Assembly: GCF_900188455.1 (NCBI RefSeq)
Contig: NZ_FZOL01000023.1
Coordinates: forward strand, 1-64,000
Reading direction: 5' to 3'
DNA: 64,000 nucleotides
DNA from: Pseudomonas japonica
GTDB taxonomy: Bacteria; Pseudomonadota; Gammaproteobacteria; Pseudomonadales; Pseudomonadaceae
The notes below the pieces were generated by a model. The model did not search any database, had not been told where the DNA came from, and was given only the letters and a program-made list of their open reading frames with translations. The number at the start of each line of letters is the position of its first letter. The stretch's first letter is position 1. This document shows positions 32,164 to 41,036 of the stretch, piece after piece. Position numbers and translations under genes: made by a program.

Positions 32164-33453
32164 ATGATCGAACCGAAACGCGTCCTGCGCGCCCTGGCCG
32201 AGCACTGGAACCTGCTGGAACCTTTGTCAGAGCGTTTTGACGGCGGCACCCTGAGCCTGGGCGAACTGCGCCAGCAACTGGCCGCCCAGCAGCTGGAAAG
32301 CACGCCACAGGACATCACCGCCCTGCTCGACGTGTGGATCCGCCTGGACATCCTGGTCCCGGTGGCGAAAAGCCCGAACCGCTTCGAGCTGAACGCGCAG
32401 ATCCACGATTTCCTCGCCTACCTGCGCCGCGAGCACCGCCTCGGCCTGTGCCTGGAGATCGAGGCCTATCTGCGCCATCTGGAGCGTCTGGCCGGGCATA
32501 TCCAGGACGCCTTCGACATTCGCGACGGTCACGACCTGGCGCGCCAGCTGCGCCTGCTCGACATGCGCGTGCGCGACGTGCTGAAGAAGCTCGACAACGA
32601 CGAACAGGCCCTGGTCGGCGTGGCCGAGCGGGCCAAGACCAGCGACCGGCAGATCCCTCTGCGCCAGCGCTATGCCGAGGTTCTGGCGACCTGGGACGAG
32701 TACGTCGAGCCGATGATCCAGCTGGTCAACGCCGACGGCGCCTTCGAACAGGGCGTGCGCAAGGTCGAGACCGTACTCCTGCGCCTGCTCAGCGAACAGG
32801 CGCGGCTCGGTCAGCTGGTCGACGACGACATGCTCCTGCGCACCCACGCGCGCATCCTGGAAATGCAGACCAGCGCCCAGCTGACCCTGCGCCACGCCCG
32901 TGAACTGCTCCTGCCGCTGCGCGAGGAAGCGCGCCGGCACAACGCCGTGACCCGCGGCGCCGCCCTCGCCCTCTCGGTGATCCGGCGCAAGGGCATCGAC
33001 GCCGTGCCGCAGGCGGCGATGCCGCTGTTCACCCGGCCGCAGAGCACCTTCCTCGGCAGCGCCAGCCAGGTCGAGGCCTACGTCTACGCCCTGGCCCGCT
33101 TCGAACCCAAGCCCGCGCGCTTCCCCAAGGCGCACAAGAGCCACAAGGGCGAACCGACCCGCGCGCCGCGCACGGTCAAGGAAATGCTCGAACGCTGCGA
33201 AGACGCCCTGCCGCTGCCGGACCTGATGGTCTGGCTGCTGGAGCAGGAGCCCGAAGGCGCCACCGACGAGCTGTTGTACTGGTTCTCGCGCCTCTCGCGG
33301 GAAAAGCGTTTCACCCGCGAACGCCTCGAACGCCGCGACTACACCACCCGCGAACACCTGGTGAGCCTGCGCTCCTTCGCCCTGACATCCAGCCGCGAAG
33401 CGTCGCCCGAATCTTCGCCCGAACCTGCTGCGAGCCCTACCCATGCATCTTGA
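32164..33453 (+). CDS. mksF: Condensin kleisin subunit MksF
   Basis: A 429-residue protein of the MukF-like kleisin family of the MksBEF condensin. It bridges the MksB ATPase heads and recruits MksE to compact and segregate DNA. Features: an N-terminal winged-helix-like region (about 1-85), a helical middle with long helices (HDLARQLRLLDMRVRDVLKK), and a charged C-terminus. Identification rests mainly on gene order with an unmistakable SMC-like gene third in line. A -10-like TACAAT occurs about 38 bp upstream. It overlaps mksE by 11 nt. Confidence 0.82.
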   Translation: MIEPKRVLRALAEHWNLLEPLSERFDGGTLSLGELRQQLAAQQLESTPQDITALLDVWIRLDILVPVAKSPNRFELNAQIHDFLAYLRREHRLGLCLEIEAYLRHLERLAGHIQDAFDIRDGHDLARQLRLLDMRVRDVLKKLDNDEQALVGVAERAKTSDRQIPLRQRYAEVLATWDEYVEPMIQLVNADGAFEQGVRKVETVLLRLLSEQARLGQLVDDDMLLRTHARILEMQTSAQLTLRHARELLLPLREEARRHNAVTRGAALALSVIRRKGIDAVPQAAMPLFTRPQSTFLGSASQVEAYVYALARFEPKPARFPKAHKSHKGEPTRAPRTVKEMLERCEDALPLPDLMVWLLEQEPEGATDELLYWFSRLSREKRFTRERLERRDYTTREHLVSLRSFALTSSREASPESSPEPAASPTHAS

Positions 33454-34147
33454 TCTTTCCGAACTGTCCCAGCTCGCACCGATCTTCCGCGAGCTGTTCA
33501 AGGGCTTCCACATCAGCCGGCGCGATCCGGAGCTGTATGCCCAGCTGTCGAACTTCCAGGACCAGTACCGCGGCCTGTTCAAGGCCCTGGGCTACGAGCT
33601 GGTGTGCGATACCCGCGGCTTCTACTACTTCGTCCCCGAACAGGCCGCCGCCCAGGTCAACAAGACCGCGCAGCGCCTGGCGTTGTTCACCTTCATCCTC
33701 GTCGAGCACCTGGCCGACCAGGGCCGCGACCCGATGTCGGTACTCGACGGCGGCAGCATCGGCCGCGACGAACTGCCGTCGATGCTCGAAAAGTACCGCG
33801 ACCTGTTCCTCCAGGCCGAGGTGCAGACCCCGGACGAGCTGGAAGAAAAGATCATGCGCCGCATGACCCAGCTCGGTTTCGCCCACGAGGAGAACGGCAT
33901 CTACCGCTTCCTCCCGCCGATGCACCGCTTCCTCGACGTCTGCCTGTCGGTCCAGCAGGACCGCGACCTGGCCGCCAGCCTGCACAGCAACCTGCCGCTG
34001 CCGACCCCGGTGCTGGTCGTCGAGGAAACCCCGGAAGAACTGAACCACACCGACGATCCGCTGGATCTGGCGCCATTCGCGGAAGAAAGCGAAGAAGAGG
34101 CCCTGGCCCGGGCCATCGCCGAAGAGCAACAGGAGATTGACGCATGA
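33443..34147 (+). CDS. mksE: Condensin KITE subunit MksE
   Basis: A 234-residue MukE-like subunit made of winged-helix domains. Seen: LSNFQDQYRGLFKALGYELV, RLALFTFILVEHLADQGRDP and EEKIMRRMTQLGFAHEENGI, then a strongly acidic tail (about 195-234: EESEEEALARAIAEEQQE). It binds the kleisin MksF and modulates DNA loading. It overlaps both neighbours (11 nt with mksF, 4 nt ATGA with mksB), so the three should be translated in fixed proportion. Confidence 0.85.
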   Translation: MHLDLSELSQLAPIFRELFKGFHISRRDPELYAQLSNFQDQYRGLFKALGYELVCDTRGFYYFVPEQAAAQVNKTAQRLALFTFILVEHLADQGRDPMSVLDGGSIGRDELPSMLEKYRDLFLQAEVQTPDELEEKIMRRMTQLGFAHEENGIYRFLPPMHRFLDVCLSVQQDRDLAASLHSNLPLPTPVLVVEETPEELNHTDDPLDLAPFAEESEEEALARAIAEEQQEIDA

Positions 34148-36975
34148 GCCAGGAACGCTACGGCATTCGCCGCTTCGCACTGCTCAACACCGCCGGCTAC
34201 AGCCTCGGCCTGTTCCCCCTGGAACACCCGCTGTCGGTCTACGGTGCCAACAACCTGGGCAAGAGTGCCTCGATCAACGCCCTGCAGTTCCCCATCCTGG
34301 CGCGCATGTCGGACATGAGCTTCGGCAAGTACAGCCTGGAGCAGTCGCGGCGCTTCTACTTCGCCAGCGACACCAGCTACATCCTCTGCGAAGTCAACCT
34401 GCCCCACGGCCCCCACGTGATCGGCGTGGTCGGTCGCGGCCCGGGCGGCGGCTTCGGCCACCAGTTCTTCGCCTACGCCGGCGAGCTGGACCTGGCCCAC
34501 TACCAGAAGAACGACACCTGCCTGCGCCAGAAGGAGCTGTTCGCCAACCTCGAACGCAACGGCCTGAAGGCCTACGAACTCAAGCCGGACGAACTGCGCC
34601 GCCTGCTGGTCGGTGGCCACACCTCGATCCCGCTGGACCTGACCCTGATCCCGCTGCGTTCCACCAGCGAGCAGAGCCTGAAGACCTTCCGCGCCCTGTT
34701 CATCAACCTGCTGCACATGCGCGAGATCACCGCGGCCAAGCTCAAGCAGCTGTTCCTCGACGCCTTCGAGCACAGCCTGCGCTCCGGCAGCGTCGACTAC
34801 ATCGCCGCCTGCGACGAAGCCTTCCGCGACGTGCGCCGGATGGAGCAGGACTACAACTCGCTGGTGGCCGCCGGCCCCCTGGTCGAAGCCCTGGCCAACG
34901 GCGTGGCGCAGCGCGACATCCTGCGCGGCAAGCTGCACCGCCTGTCGCCGCTGCTCGATTCGCTGCTCGGCACCTGGCAGGACTACGCCGGCGCGCGCAA
35001 GGAAGAACTGCTTATCCAGTCCGAGCACTACCGTGGCGAACAGGACGCGCTGCAGAACGACCAGCGCAACGGCACCCAGGAGCTGATGCGCCTGGAGCGC
35101 GAAATCAGCGGCATCCAGCGCTGGCTCGGCGAGCTGTCGGTGCTGAAGAACCGCTTCGCCCTGGTCGACGACGTCAAGGTGCTGGAGCAGCAACTGCTGG
35201 CGGCCAAGGACGCCCACGACGAACTGGCCGGTGCGCTGGCACAGTCCCGCCAGTTCAGCGCCGAGGATCTGGAAGAGCGCCTGCGCGACCTGGAAAAACG
35301 CCTGAAGTCGGTGAAGCAGCAACTCGACCACGCCGACAACAACAGCTACGCCCGCCTGCGCGAAGAGTTCTCGCAGCAGGACGTCGAGCGCCTGATGCGC
35401 CTGTTCAACGGTGCGCTGTTCAGCCTGCCGCTGGGCGAGCGCGGCATCGAGCTGGACGAGAGCGACGTCTGGATCAAGACCCTCGAAACGCTGCTGGACG
35501 GCTTCAAGGGCGAGCGCTTCGAAGTCCCGGGGCTGTCCATCGACCTGTCGCATATCGAGCCGCCGGCCCTGCAGGCCCTGGCCGACCGCGCCGCCCTGCG
35601 CGACCAGAAGGAACGCCTGGAGAAGGAGCTCAAGCAGCTCAAGACCCAGCAATCCGTGACCGCCGACCGCGCCGCGAGCAAGACCCAGACCGAGGCGCTG
35701 TACCAGCAGGTACTGGACGCGCAGAAGGCCCTGGAAGACTTCCGCCGCAGCCAGACCCTGGGTGCCGAGGAAGGCGACAAGCTGGAACAGCTGGCCCAGC
35801 TGGAAGCCGCGCAGGACGAGCTCAAGCGCTCCAGCGACGCCTTCACCGAGCGCGTCCAGCAGCTCTCCGCCAAGCTGCAACTGGTCGGCCGGCAGATCGC
35901 CGACATGGAAGCCAAGCAGCGCACTCTCGACGACGCCCTGCGCCGTCGCCAGCTGCTGCCGGCGGACCTGCCATTCGGCACGCCGTTCATGGAGCCGGTG
36001 GACGACTCCATGGACAACCTGCTGCCGCTGCTCAACGACTACCAGGACAGCTGGCAGGGCCTGCTGCGCGTCGACAACCAGATCGAAGCGCTGTACGCCC
36101 AGGTACGCCTCAAGGGCGTGGCCAAGTTCGACAGCGAAGACGACATGGAGCGTCGCCTGCAGTTGCTGATCAACGCCTACGCGCACCGCACCGACGAAGC
36201 CCTGACCCTGGGCAAGGCGCGTCGCGCGGCGGTCACCGACATCGCCCGGACCCTGCGCAACATCCGCAGCGACTACGACAGCCTCGAACACCAGCTGGCC
36301 CTGTTCAACCGCGAGATCAACCGGCGCCAGGTGTCCAACCTGGAGAGCTTCCGCATCGTCCTCGCGCCGAACAAGGAAGCGCTCAAGCACATCGACCAGA
36401 TCATCCACAGCGCCGGCCAGTACGAGGAAGGCGAGACCCTGTCGGTGTTCGACCTGAGCCAGAGCGCCGAGCAGGACAACAAGAACGAGGAAGCCAAGGA
36501 GTACCTGGCGCGACTGGTCGCGGCCAACCACAACCAGTTGGGCCTGAAGGACCTGTTCGAACTGGCGTTCGAGATCACCAAGGTCAACGGCCAGCCGGTG
36601 ATCCATACCGACATCGACGGCGCCGCGTCCAACGGCACCACCATGACCATCAAGGCGCTGACCAACATGTACCTGTTGCTGCACCTGATGGACCGCGACC
36701 TGGCCGGCCGCGTGCGTCTGCCGTACTACCTCGACGAGGCGGCGGACATCGACGAACGCAACCAGGCCGCGCTGCTGGAAACCAGCCTGCAACTGGGCTT
36801 CGTGCCGATCCTGGCGAGCGTGAAGCCGCAGGTGTCGGCGCGGGTGGCGATCGACCTGGAAGGCGGTAGCGGACCGAACGGGATCTACATCGACGAGGCG
36901 GACTGGAAGTACATCAGCCGACTGGATGTGGAGAAGGCGGTGGTTCGGGAGGAGGCTGAAGAGACTTCAGCCTGA
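34144..36975 (+). CDS. mksB: Condensin SMC-like ATPase MksB
   Basis: A 943-residue SMC-family protein. Walker A GANNLGKSASINAL (34-47), a long coiled coil from about 275 to 770 interrupted by a hinge-like segment around 395-450, a signature-like TMTIKALTNMYLLLH, and Walker B RLPYYLDEAADID (858-870). It hydrolyses ATP to drive DNA loop capture as the MksBEF condensin. Coiled-coil length is shorter than in MukB, as expected for MksB. No mksG (Toprim nuclease) gene follows: a REP pair and creA come next. That points to a housekeeping condensin rather than the Wadjet-type plasmid defence version. Confidence 0.88.
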   Translation: MSQERYGIRRFALLNTAGYSLGLFPLEHPLSVYGANNLGKSASINALQFPILARMSDMSFGKYSLEQSRRFYFASDTSYILCEVNLPHGPHVIGVVGRGPGGGFGHQFFAYAGELDLAHYQKNDTCLRQKELFANLERNGLKAYELKPDELRRLLVGGHTSIPLDLTLIPLRSTSEQSLKTFRALFINLLHMREITAAKLKQLFLDAFEHSLRSGSVDYIAACDEAFRDVRRMEQDYNSLVAAGPLVEALANGVAQRDILRGKLHRLSPLLDSLLGTWQDYAGARKEELLIQSEHYRGEQDALQNDQRNGTQELMRLEREISGIQRWLGELSVLKNRFALVDDVKVLEQQLLAAKDAHDELAGALAQSRQFSAEDLEERLRDLEKRLKSVKQQLDHADNNSYARLREEFSQQDVERLMRLFNGALFSLPLGERGIELDESDVWIKTLETLLDGFKGERFEVPGLSIDLSHIEPPALQALADRAALRDQKERLEKELKQLKTQQSVTADRAASKTQTEALYQQVLDAQKALEDFRRSQTLGAEEGDKLEQLAQLEAAQDELKRSSDAFTERVQQLSAKLQLVGRQIADMEAKQRTLDDALRRRQLLPADLPFGTPFMEPVDDSMDNLLPLLNDYQDSWQGLLRVDNQIEALYAQVRLKGVAKFDSEDDMERRLQLLINAYAHRTDEALTLGKARRAAVTDIARTLRNIRSDYDSLEHQLALFNREINRRQVSNLESFRIVLAPNKEALKHIDQIIHSAGQYEEGETLSVFDLSQSAEQDNKNEEAKEYLARLVAANHNQLGLKDLFELAFEITKVNGQPVIHTDIDGAASNGTTMTIKALTNMYLLLHLMDRDLAGRVRLPYYLDEAADIDERNQAALLETSLQLGFVPILASVKPQVSARVAIDLEGGSGPNGIYIDEADWKYISRLDVEKAVVREEAEETSA

Positions 36976-36981
36976 GCGTTT

Positions 36982-37086
36982 CTGGGGCCGCTTTGCGGCC
37001 CTTCGCGGGCAAGCCACGCTCCTACAGAGGTACCGCTTGATCTCGTAGGAGCGTGGCTTGCCCGCGAAGGACCGCAAAGCGGTCCC
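36982..37086. repeat. Inverted REP pair
   Basis: Two REP units, GCGGGCAAGCCACGCTCCTA and TAGGAGCGTGGCTTGCCCGC, face outward around a 20-bp spacer. They are flanked by CCGCTTTGCGG and CCGCAAAGCGG arms. They separate the convergent mksB and creA genes and may end both transcripts. Confidence 0.9.
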
Positions 37087-37094
37087 CGACTGCC

Positions 37095-37550
37095 TCACTG
37101 CGCCCAGGGCAGGATCGGAATCGCCGTCACCGCATTCTGCGGGCTGCCCTCGATAATACGGTCGCTATAAACCAGGTACACCAGCGTATTGCGCTTCTTG
37201 TCGAAGAAGCGCACCACCTGCATGGTCTTGAACACCAGCGAGGTGCGTTCCTTGAACACTTCCTCACCGTCCTTGAGCTGCCCGCTGAACTTGATCGGCC
37301 CGACCTGACGGCAGGCGATGGACGCCTCGGCACGGTCCTCGGCCAGGCCCAGCCCGCCCTTCACCCCGCCGGTCTTGGCCCGCGACAGGTAGCAGGTCAC
37401 GCCTTCGACCTTCGGATCATCGAACGCCTCGACGACGATCTTGTCGTTCGGCCCAAGGACCTTGAACACCGTGGAGACCTCACCCACTACATCCGCCGAA
37501 GCCAGCATCGGCAGTGCCAGCAAGGCAGCGGCAAACAGTCCCTTGAACAT
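37095..37550 (-). CDS. creA: CreA family protein
   Basis: A 151-residue secreted protein with signal peptide MFKGLFAAALLALPMLAS-A-D. The body matches CreA (EAFDDPKVEGVTCYLSRAKT, GGVKGGLGLAEDRAEASIAC, ending AVTAIPILPW). CreA function is not established. ATG 37550 has GAGGAG 8 nt upstream. It starts 13 bp after the proB stop and is probably co-transcribed. Confidence 0.88.
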   Translation of the reverse strand: MFKGLFAAALLALPMLASADVVGEVSTVFKVLGPNDKIVVEAFDDPKVEGVTCYLSRAKTGGVKGGLGLAEDRAEASIACRQVGPIKFSGQLKDGEEVFKERTSLVFKTMQVVRFFDKKRNTLVYLVYSDRIIEGSPQNAVTAIPILPWAQ

Positions 37551-37562
37551 GCGAATCACTCC

Positions 37563-38681
37563 TCAAACCAGAATCAGGTTGTCGCGGTGCACCAGCTCCG
37601 GCTCGGCGCTGTAACCGAGCAGACCCTCGATGGCTTCCGACGACTGGCCGATGATCTTCTGTGCTTCCAGCGCGCTGTAGTTGGCCAGGCCGCGGGCGAC
37701 CTCGACGCCGTCCGGACCGACGCAGACCACCATCTCGCCACGGCGGAAGCTGCCCTGCACGGTCTTCACGCCAACCGGCAGCAGGCTCTTGTTGGCCTCA
37801 CGCAGCGCCTGCACGGCACCGGCGTCCAGCACCAGGGTACCGCGGGTCTGCAGATGCCCGGCCAGCCACTGCTTGCGCGCCGCCAGCATGCCGCGCTCCG
37901 GCGACAGCAGGGTGCCGATGCGCTCGCCGGCCTTGAGGCGGTCGAGCACGCGCTCGATGCGCCCGCCGATGATGATGGTGTGGGCACCAGAACGGGCCGC
38001 CAGACGAGCGGCACGCAGCTTGGTCTGCATGCCACCGCGCCCCAGCGCGCCACCGGTGCCGCCGGCCACGGCGTCCAGCGCCGGATCATCGGCGCGGGCT
38101 TCGTAGATCAGCTGGGCTTCGGGGTTGTTGCGCGGGTCGGCATCGAACATGCCGTCGCGGTCGGTGAGGATCACCAGCAGGTCGGCCTCGACCAGGTTGG
38201 CCACCAGCGCCGCCAGGGTGTCGTTGTCGCCGAAGCGGATCTCGTCGGTGACCACGGTGTCGTTCTCGTTGATCACCGGTACCACGCCCAGTTCCACCAG
38301 GGTGCGCAGGGTGCTGCGGGCGTTGAGGTAGCGCTTGCGGTCGGAGAGGTCGTCGTGGGTCAGGAGAATCTGCGCGGTGTGTTTGCCGTGCTCGGCGAAA
38401 CTCGATTCCCAGGCCTGCACCAGGCCCATCTGGCCGATCGAAGCAGCGGCCTGCAGTTCGTTCATCGCACTCGGTCGCTTGGTCCAGCCCAGACGGCTCA
38501 TGCCGGCAGCCACGGCTCCCGAGGAGACCAGCACCAACTCGACGCCCGCTTCACGCAGGGCCACCATCTGCTCGACCCAGACACCCATGGCCGCGCGATC
38601 CAGGCCCTTGCCATCCGCCGTCAGCAGGGCACTGCCAATCTTCACGACCCAGCGCTGGGCACCTGTCACCTTGCTCCGCAT
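37563..38681 (-). CDS. proB: Glutamate 5-kinase
   Basis: A 372-residue enzyme catalysing the first step of proline synthesis (glutamate to gamma-glutamyl phosphate). The amino-acid kinase domain is residues 1-260 with VVKIGSALLT, LVSSGAVAAGM and INENDTV; a C-terminal PUA domain spans about 275-360. Length is standard. It lies downstream of obgE, separated by a terminator hairpin, and upstream of creA. Confidence 0.95.
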   Translation of the reverse strand: MRSKVTGAQRWVVKIGSALLTADGKGLDRAAMGVWVEQMVALREAGVELVLVSSGAVAAGMSRLGWTKRPSAMNELQAAASIGQMGLVQAWESSFAEHGKHTAQILLTHDDLSDRKRYLNARSTLRTLVELGVVPVINENDTVVTDEIRFGDNDTLAALVANLVEADLLVILTDRDGMFDADPRNNPEAQLIYEARADDPALDAVAGGTGGALGRGGMQTKLRAARLAARSGAHTIIIGGRIERVLDRLKAGERIGTLLSPERGMLAARKQWLAGHLQTRGTLVLDAGAVQALREANKSLLPVGVKTVQGSFRRGEMVVCVGPDGVEVARGLANYSALEAQKIIGQSSEAIEGLLGYSAEPELVHRDNLILV

Positions 38682-38724
38682 CTTCTTCCAACCTATCGAT
38701 CTGTGTGGATTCTGTAGATAACAA

Positions 38725-38749
38725 AACGCCGCTTGAAAAAGCGGCGTTC
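38725..38749 (-). terminator. Rho-independent terminator after obgE
   Basis: Minus strand: AACGCCGCTT, loop, AAGCGGCGTT followed by TTGTT. It lies between obgE and proB and should limit read-through. Confidence 0.8.
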
Positions 38750-38765
38750 AGTGTACTGCAACGGA

Positions 38766-39992
38766 TCAGTCGCGCACGTAAATGATTTCCGGACCGTCTT
38801 CGTCGTCCTCGTCGCCCCAGAAGTCATCGTCGTCATCGCTGGCATCGGCCACGCTCTTGACGCCGGTGCGGCGCAGAGTGCGGGCGTCGTCGAGGGCCTG
38901 CAGCTGGGCGCGGGCCTCGTCTTCGATGCGCTGGTCGAGATCACGCAGTTCTTCGGCGTAGGCCGGGTCGTTGGCCAGGCGGTCGGCACGGTCTTCGAGG
39001 TAACGCATCAGGTCGTGGCTGATCTGCTCGGTGCCCTGGCGGGAGATGGCCGAGATCAGGTAGACCGGACCTTCCCACTGCAGGCGATCGACCACTTCCT
39101 TGACCCGCGCTTCACGCTCGTCTTCCGGGATCATGTCCGCCTTGTTCAGCACCAGCCAGCGCTCGCGCTCGCACAGCGACGGGCTGAAGCGCTCCAGCTC
39201 GTTGACGATCACTTCGGCGGCATCGGCCGGGCTGCTTTCGTCCAGCGGCGCCAGGTCGACCAGGTGCAGCAGCACGCGGGTGCGTGCCAGGTGCTTGAGG
39301 AAGCGGATGCCCAGGCCGGCACCTTCGGAGGCGCCTTCGATCAGGCCGGGGATGTCGGCGATGACGAAGCTCTTCCAGCGGTCGACGCTGACCACGCCCA
39401 GGTTCGGCACCAGGGTGGTGAACGGGTAGTCGGCGACCTTCGGCTTGGCGGCCGAGACGGCGCGGATGAAGGTGCTCTTGCCAGCGTTCGGCAGACCCAG
39501 CAGGCCGACGTCGGCCAGCACTTTCATTTCCAGCTTGAGGTCACGCTGCTCGCCCGGCTTGCCCGGCGTGGTCTGGCGTGGCGCACGGTTGGTACTGGAT
39601 TTGAAACGGGTGTTGCCGAGGCCGTGCCAGCCGCCCTGCACCACCATCAGTTTCTGTCCGGCCTTGACCAGGTCACCGATGATTTCCTGGGTGCTGGCGT
39701 CGATCACTGTGGTACCGACCGGAACCCGCAGGATCAGGTCTTCACCCTTCTTGCCGGTGCAGTCGGTGCTGCCGCCGTTGGCACCACGCTCGGCTTCGAA
39801 ATGACGGGTGTAGCGGTAGTCGACCAGGGTGTTGAGGTTTTCGTCGGCGACCATGTAGATCGAGCCGCCATCACCACCGTCACCGCCGTTGGGGCCGCCG
39901 TTCTCGATGAACTTTTCGCGGCGGAAGGCCATGCAACCGTTCCCGCCATCACCGGCCTTGACCCGGATCGATACTTCGTCAACAAACTTCAT
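38766..39992 (-). CDS. obgE: GTPase Obg/CgtA
   Basis: A 408-residue essential GTPase linked to 50S ribosome assembly and stress control. The glycine-rich Obg fold is residues 1-158 (GGDGGDGGSIYMVADE). The GTPase domain has G1 GLPNAGKST, G3 DIPGLIEGASEG, G4 NKAD and G5 SAIS. A strongly acidic tail (DDDDDFWGDEDDEDG) ends the protein, as in other proteobacterial Obg. It follows rpmA across a terminator, the usual rplU-rpmA-obgE order. Confidence 0.96.
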   Translation of the reverse strand: MKFVDEVSIRVKAGDGGNGCMAFRREKFIENGGPNGGDGGDGGSIYMVADENLNTLVDYRYTRHFEAERGANGGSTDCTGKKGEDLILRVPVGTTVIDASTQEIIGDLVKAGQKLMVVQGGWHGLGNTRFKSSTNRAPRQTTPGKPGEQRDLKLEMKVLADVGLLGLPNAGKSTFIRAVSAAKPKVADYPFTTLVPNLGVVSVDRWKSFVIADIPGLIEGASEGAGLGIRFLKHLARTRVLLHLVDLAPLDESSPADAAEVIVNELERFSPSLCERERWLVLNKADMIPEDEREARVKEVVDRLQWEGPVYLISAISRQGTEQISHDLMRYLEDRADRLANDPAYAEELRDLDQRIEDEARAQLQALDDARTLRRTGVKSVADASDDDDDFWGDEDDEDGPEIIYVRD

Positions 39993-40133
39993 AAAAACCG
40001 CCTCTCGTCAGACCGACGAGCTGAGTGACCAGATAACGTAAGGCTCTTGCAAAAATGAGCGCGGCGAACCCGTCAAGCGAATACAGCGCCAGCAGCCCAT
40101 GCGGACAGCTTTGCAAGAGACTCACTCCAAAAA

Positions 40134-40162
40134 CGAAAAAGCCCCGTCGCAAGACAGGGCTC
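40134..40162 (-). terminator. Rho-independent terminator after rpmA
   Basis: Minus strand: AGCCCTGTC-TTGC-GACGGGGCT followed by TTTTTCGTTTTT. It separates the ribosomal-protein pair from obgE. Confidence 0.85.
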
Positions 40163-40179
40163 TTCCAGCGTGCGCGCGA

Positions 40180-40437
40180 TTACTCGGCGACAACGCTCAC
40201 GTAACGACGACCGAAGGCGCCTTTTACTTCGAACTTGATCTTACCCGCGATCTTGGCGAACAGGGTGTGATCCTTGCCCATGCCAACGCCGTAGCCGGCG
40301 TGGAACTGGGTGCCGCGTTGGCGGACGATGATGTTGCCTGGAACGATAGCCTGGCCGCCATACATCTTCACGCCAAGGCGTTTGGCTTCTGAGTCGCGAC
40401 CGTTACGGGTACTACCACCAGCTTTTTTGTGTGCCAT
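40180..40437 (-). CDS. rpmA: 50S ribosomal protein L27
   Basis: An 85-residue L27 with the expected N-terminus MAHKKAGGSTRNGRDSEAKR and GVKMYGGQ, important near the peptidyl-transferase centre. It follows rplU by 35 bp and is co-transcribed with it. Normal length. Confidence 0.97.
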   Translation of the reverse strand: MAHKKAGGSTRNGRDSEAKRLGVKMYGGQAIVPGNIIVRQRGTQFHAGYGVGMGKDHTLFAKIAGKIKFEVKGAFGRRYVSVVAE

Positions 40438-40472
40438 GAGTTCAATTCTCCTGAAGGGGGATTAGGCTGGAA

Positions 40473-40787
40473 TTAAGCCTGAATACCGGTGATTTTGATC
40501 TCGGTGAACCACTGGCGGTGGCCCATGCGCTTCATGTGGTGCTTACGGCGGCGGAACTTGATGATGCGCACTTTGTCGTGACGACCTTGGGAGATCACTT
40601 CAGCAACAACCTTTGCACCAGCAACGACTGGAGCGCCGATGTTCACGTCGTCGCCATTGGCAACCAGCAGAACGCGGTCGAAAGTAACGGATTCGCCAGT
40701 GGCGACTTCCAGTTTCTCGATCTTCAGGTATTCACCTTCGGCGACTTTGTACTGCTTGCCACCGGTAACAATTACTGCGTAAGACAT
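40473..40787 (-). CDS. rplU: 50S ribosomal protein L21
   Basis: A 104-residue L21 beginning MSYAVIVTGGKQYKVAEGEY and containing KIIKFRRRKHHMKRMGHRQ-type basic motifs near the C-terminus (RIIKFRRRKHHMKRMGHRQW). The ATG at 40787 matches the family start and has a GGAGAAA ribosome site. It is the first gene of the rplU-rpmA operon, divergent from ispB. Confidence 0.97.
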   Translation of the reverse strand: MSYAVIVTGGKQYKVAEGEYLKIEKLEVATGESVTFDRVLLVANGDDVNIGAPVVAGAKVVAEVISQGRHDKVRIIKFRRRKHHMKRMGHRQWFTEIKITGIQA

Positions 40788-41036
40788 GGTATTTCTCCGA
40801 TAATCCTGCTCACCCAGCGCTTTATAGGAAGAGTATTGGCTGGCATGGCTGCATGGGGCTGGAACGGCCCGGTGCAATTGCGTAAGGCAGGTGCTGCCCA
40901 GGAAGTAGGGTGCGCGATTGTACGCAAGCCATCCGGCCCTTGCAAGTGGCGCCCAGGCCCGCCCGGCCGGGCGCCTTGACAGGCCGGAACCCGCAACCTA
41001 GCATGCCGCGCAACCTATATGGAGCACCTGTGGCCG

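Noticed and set aside
33901..36792. A 963-codon open frame antisense to mksE and mksB
   Set aside because: GC-rich codon bias of mksB opens the opposite frame; the translation is low-complexity (V, L, Q, A, H repeats) with no domain, and mksB has clear SMC motifs.
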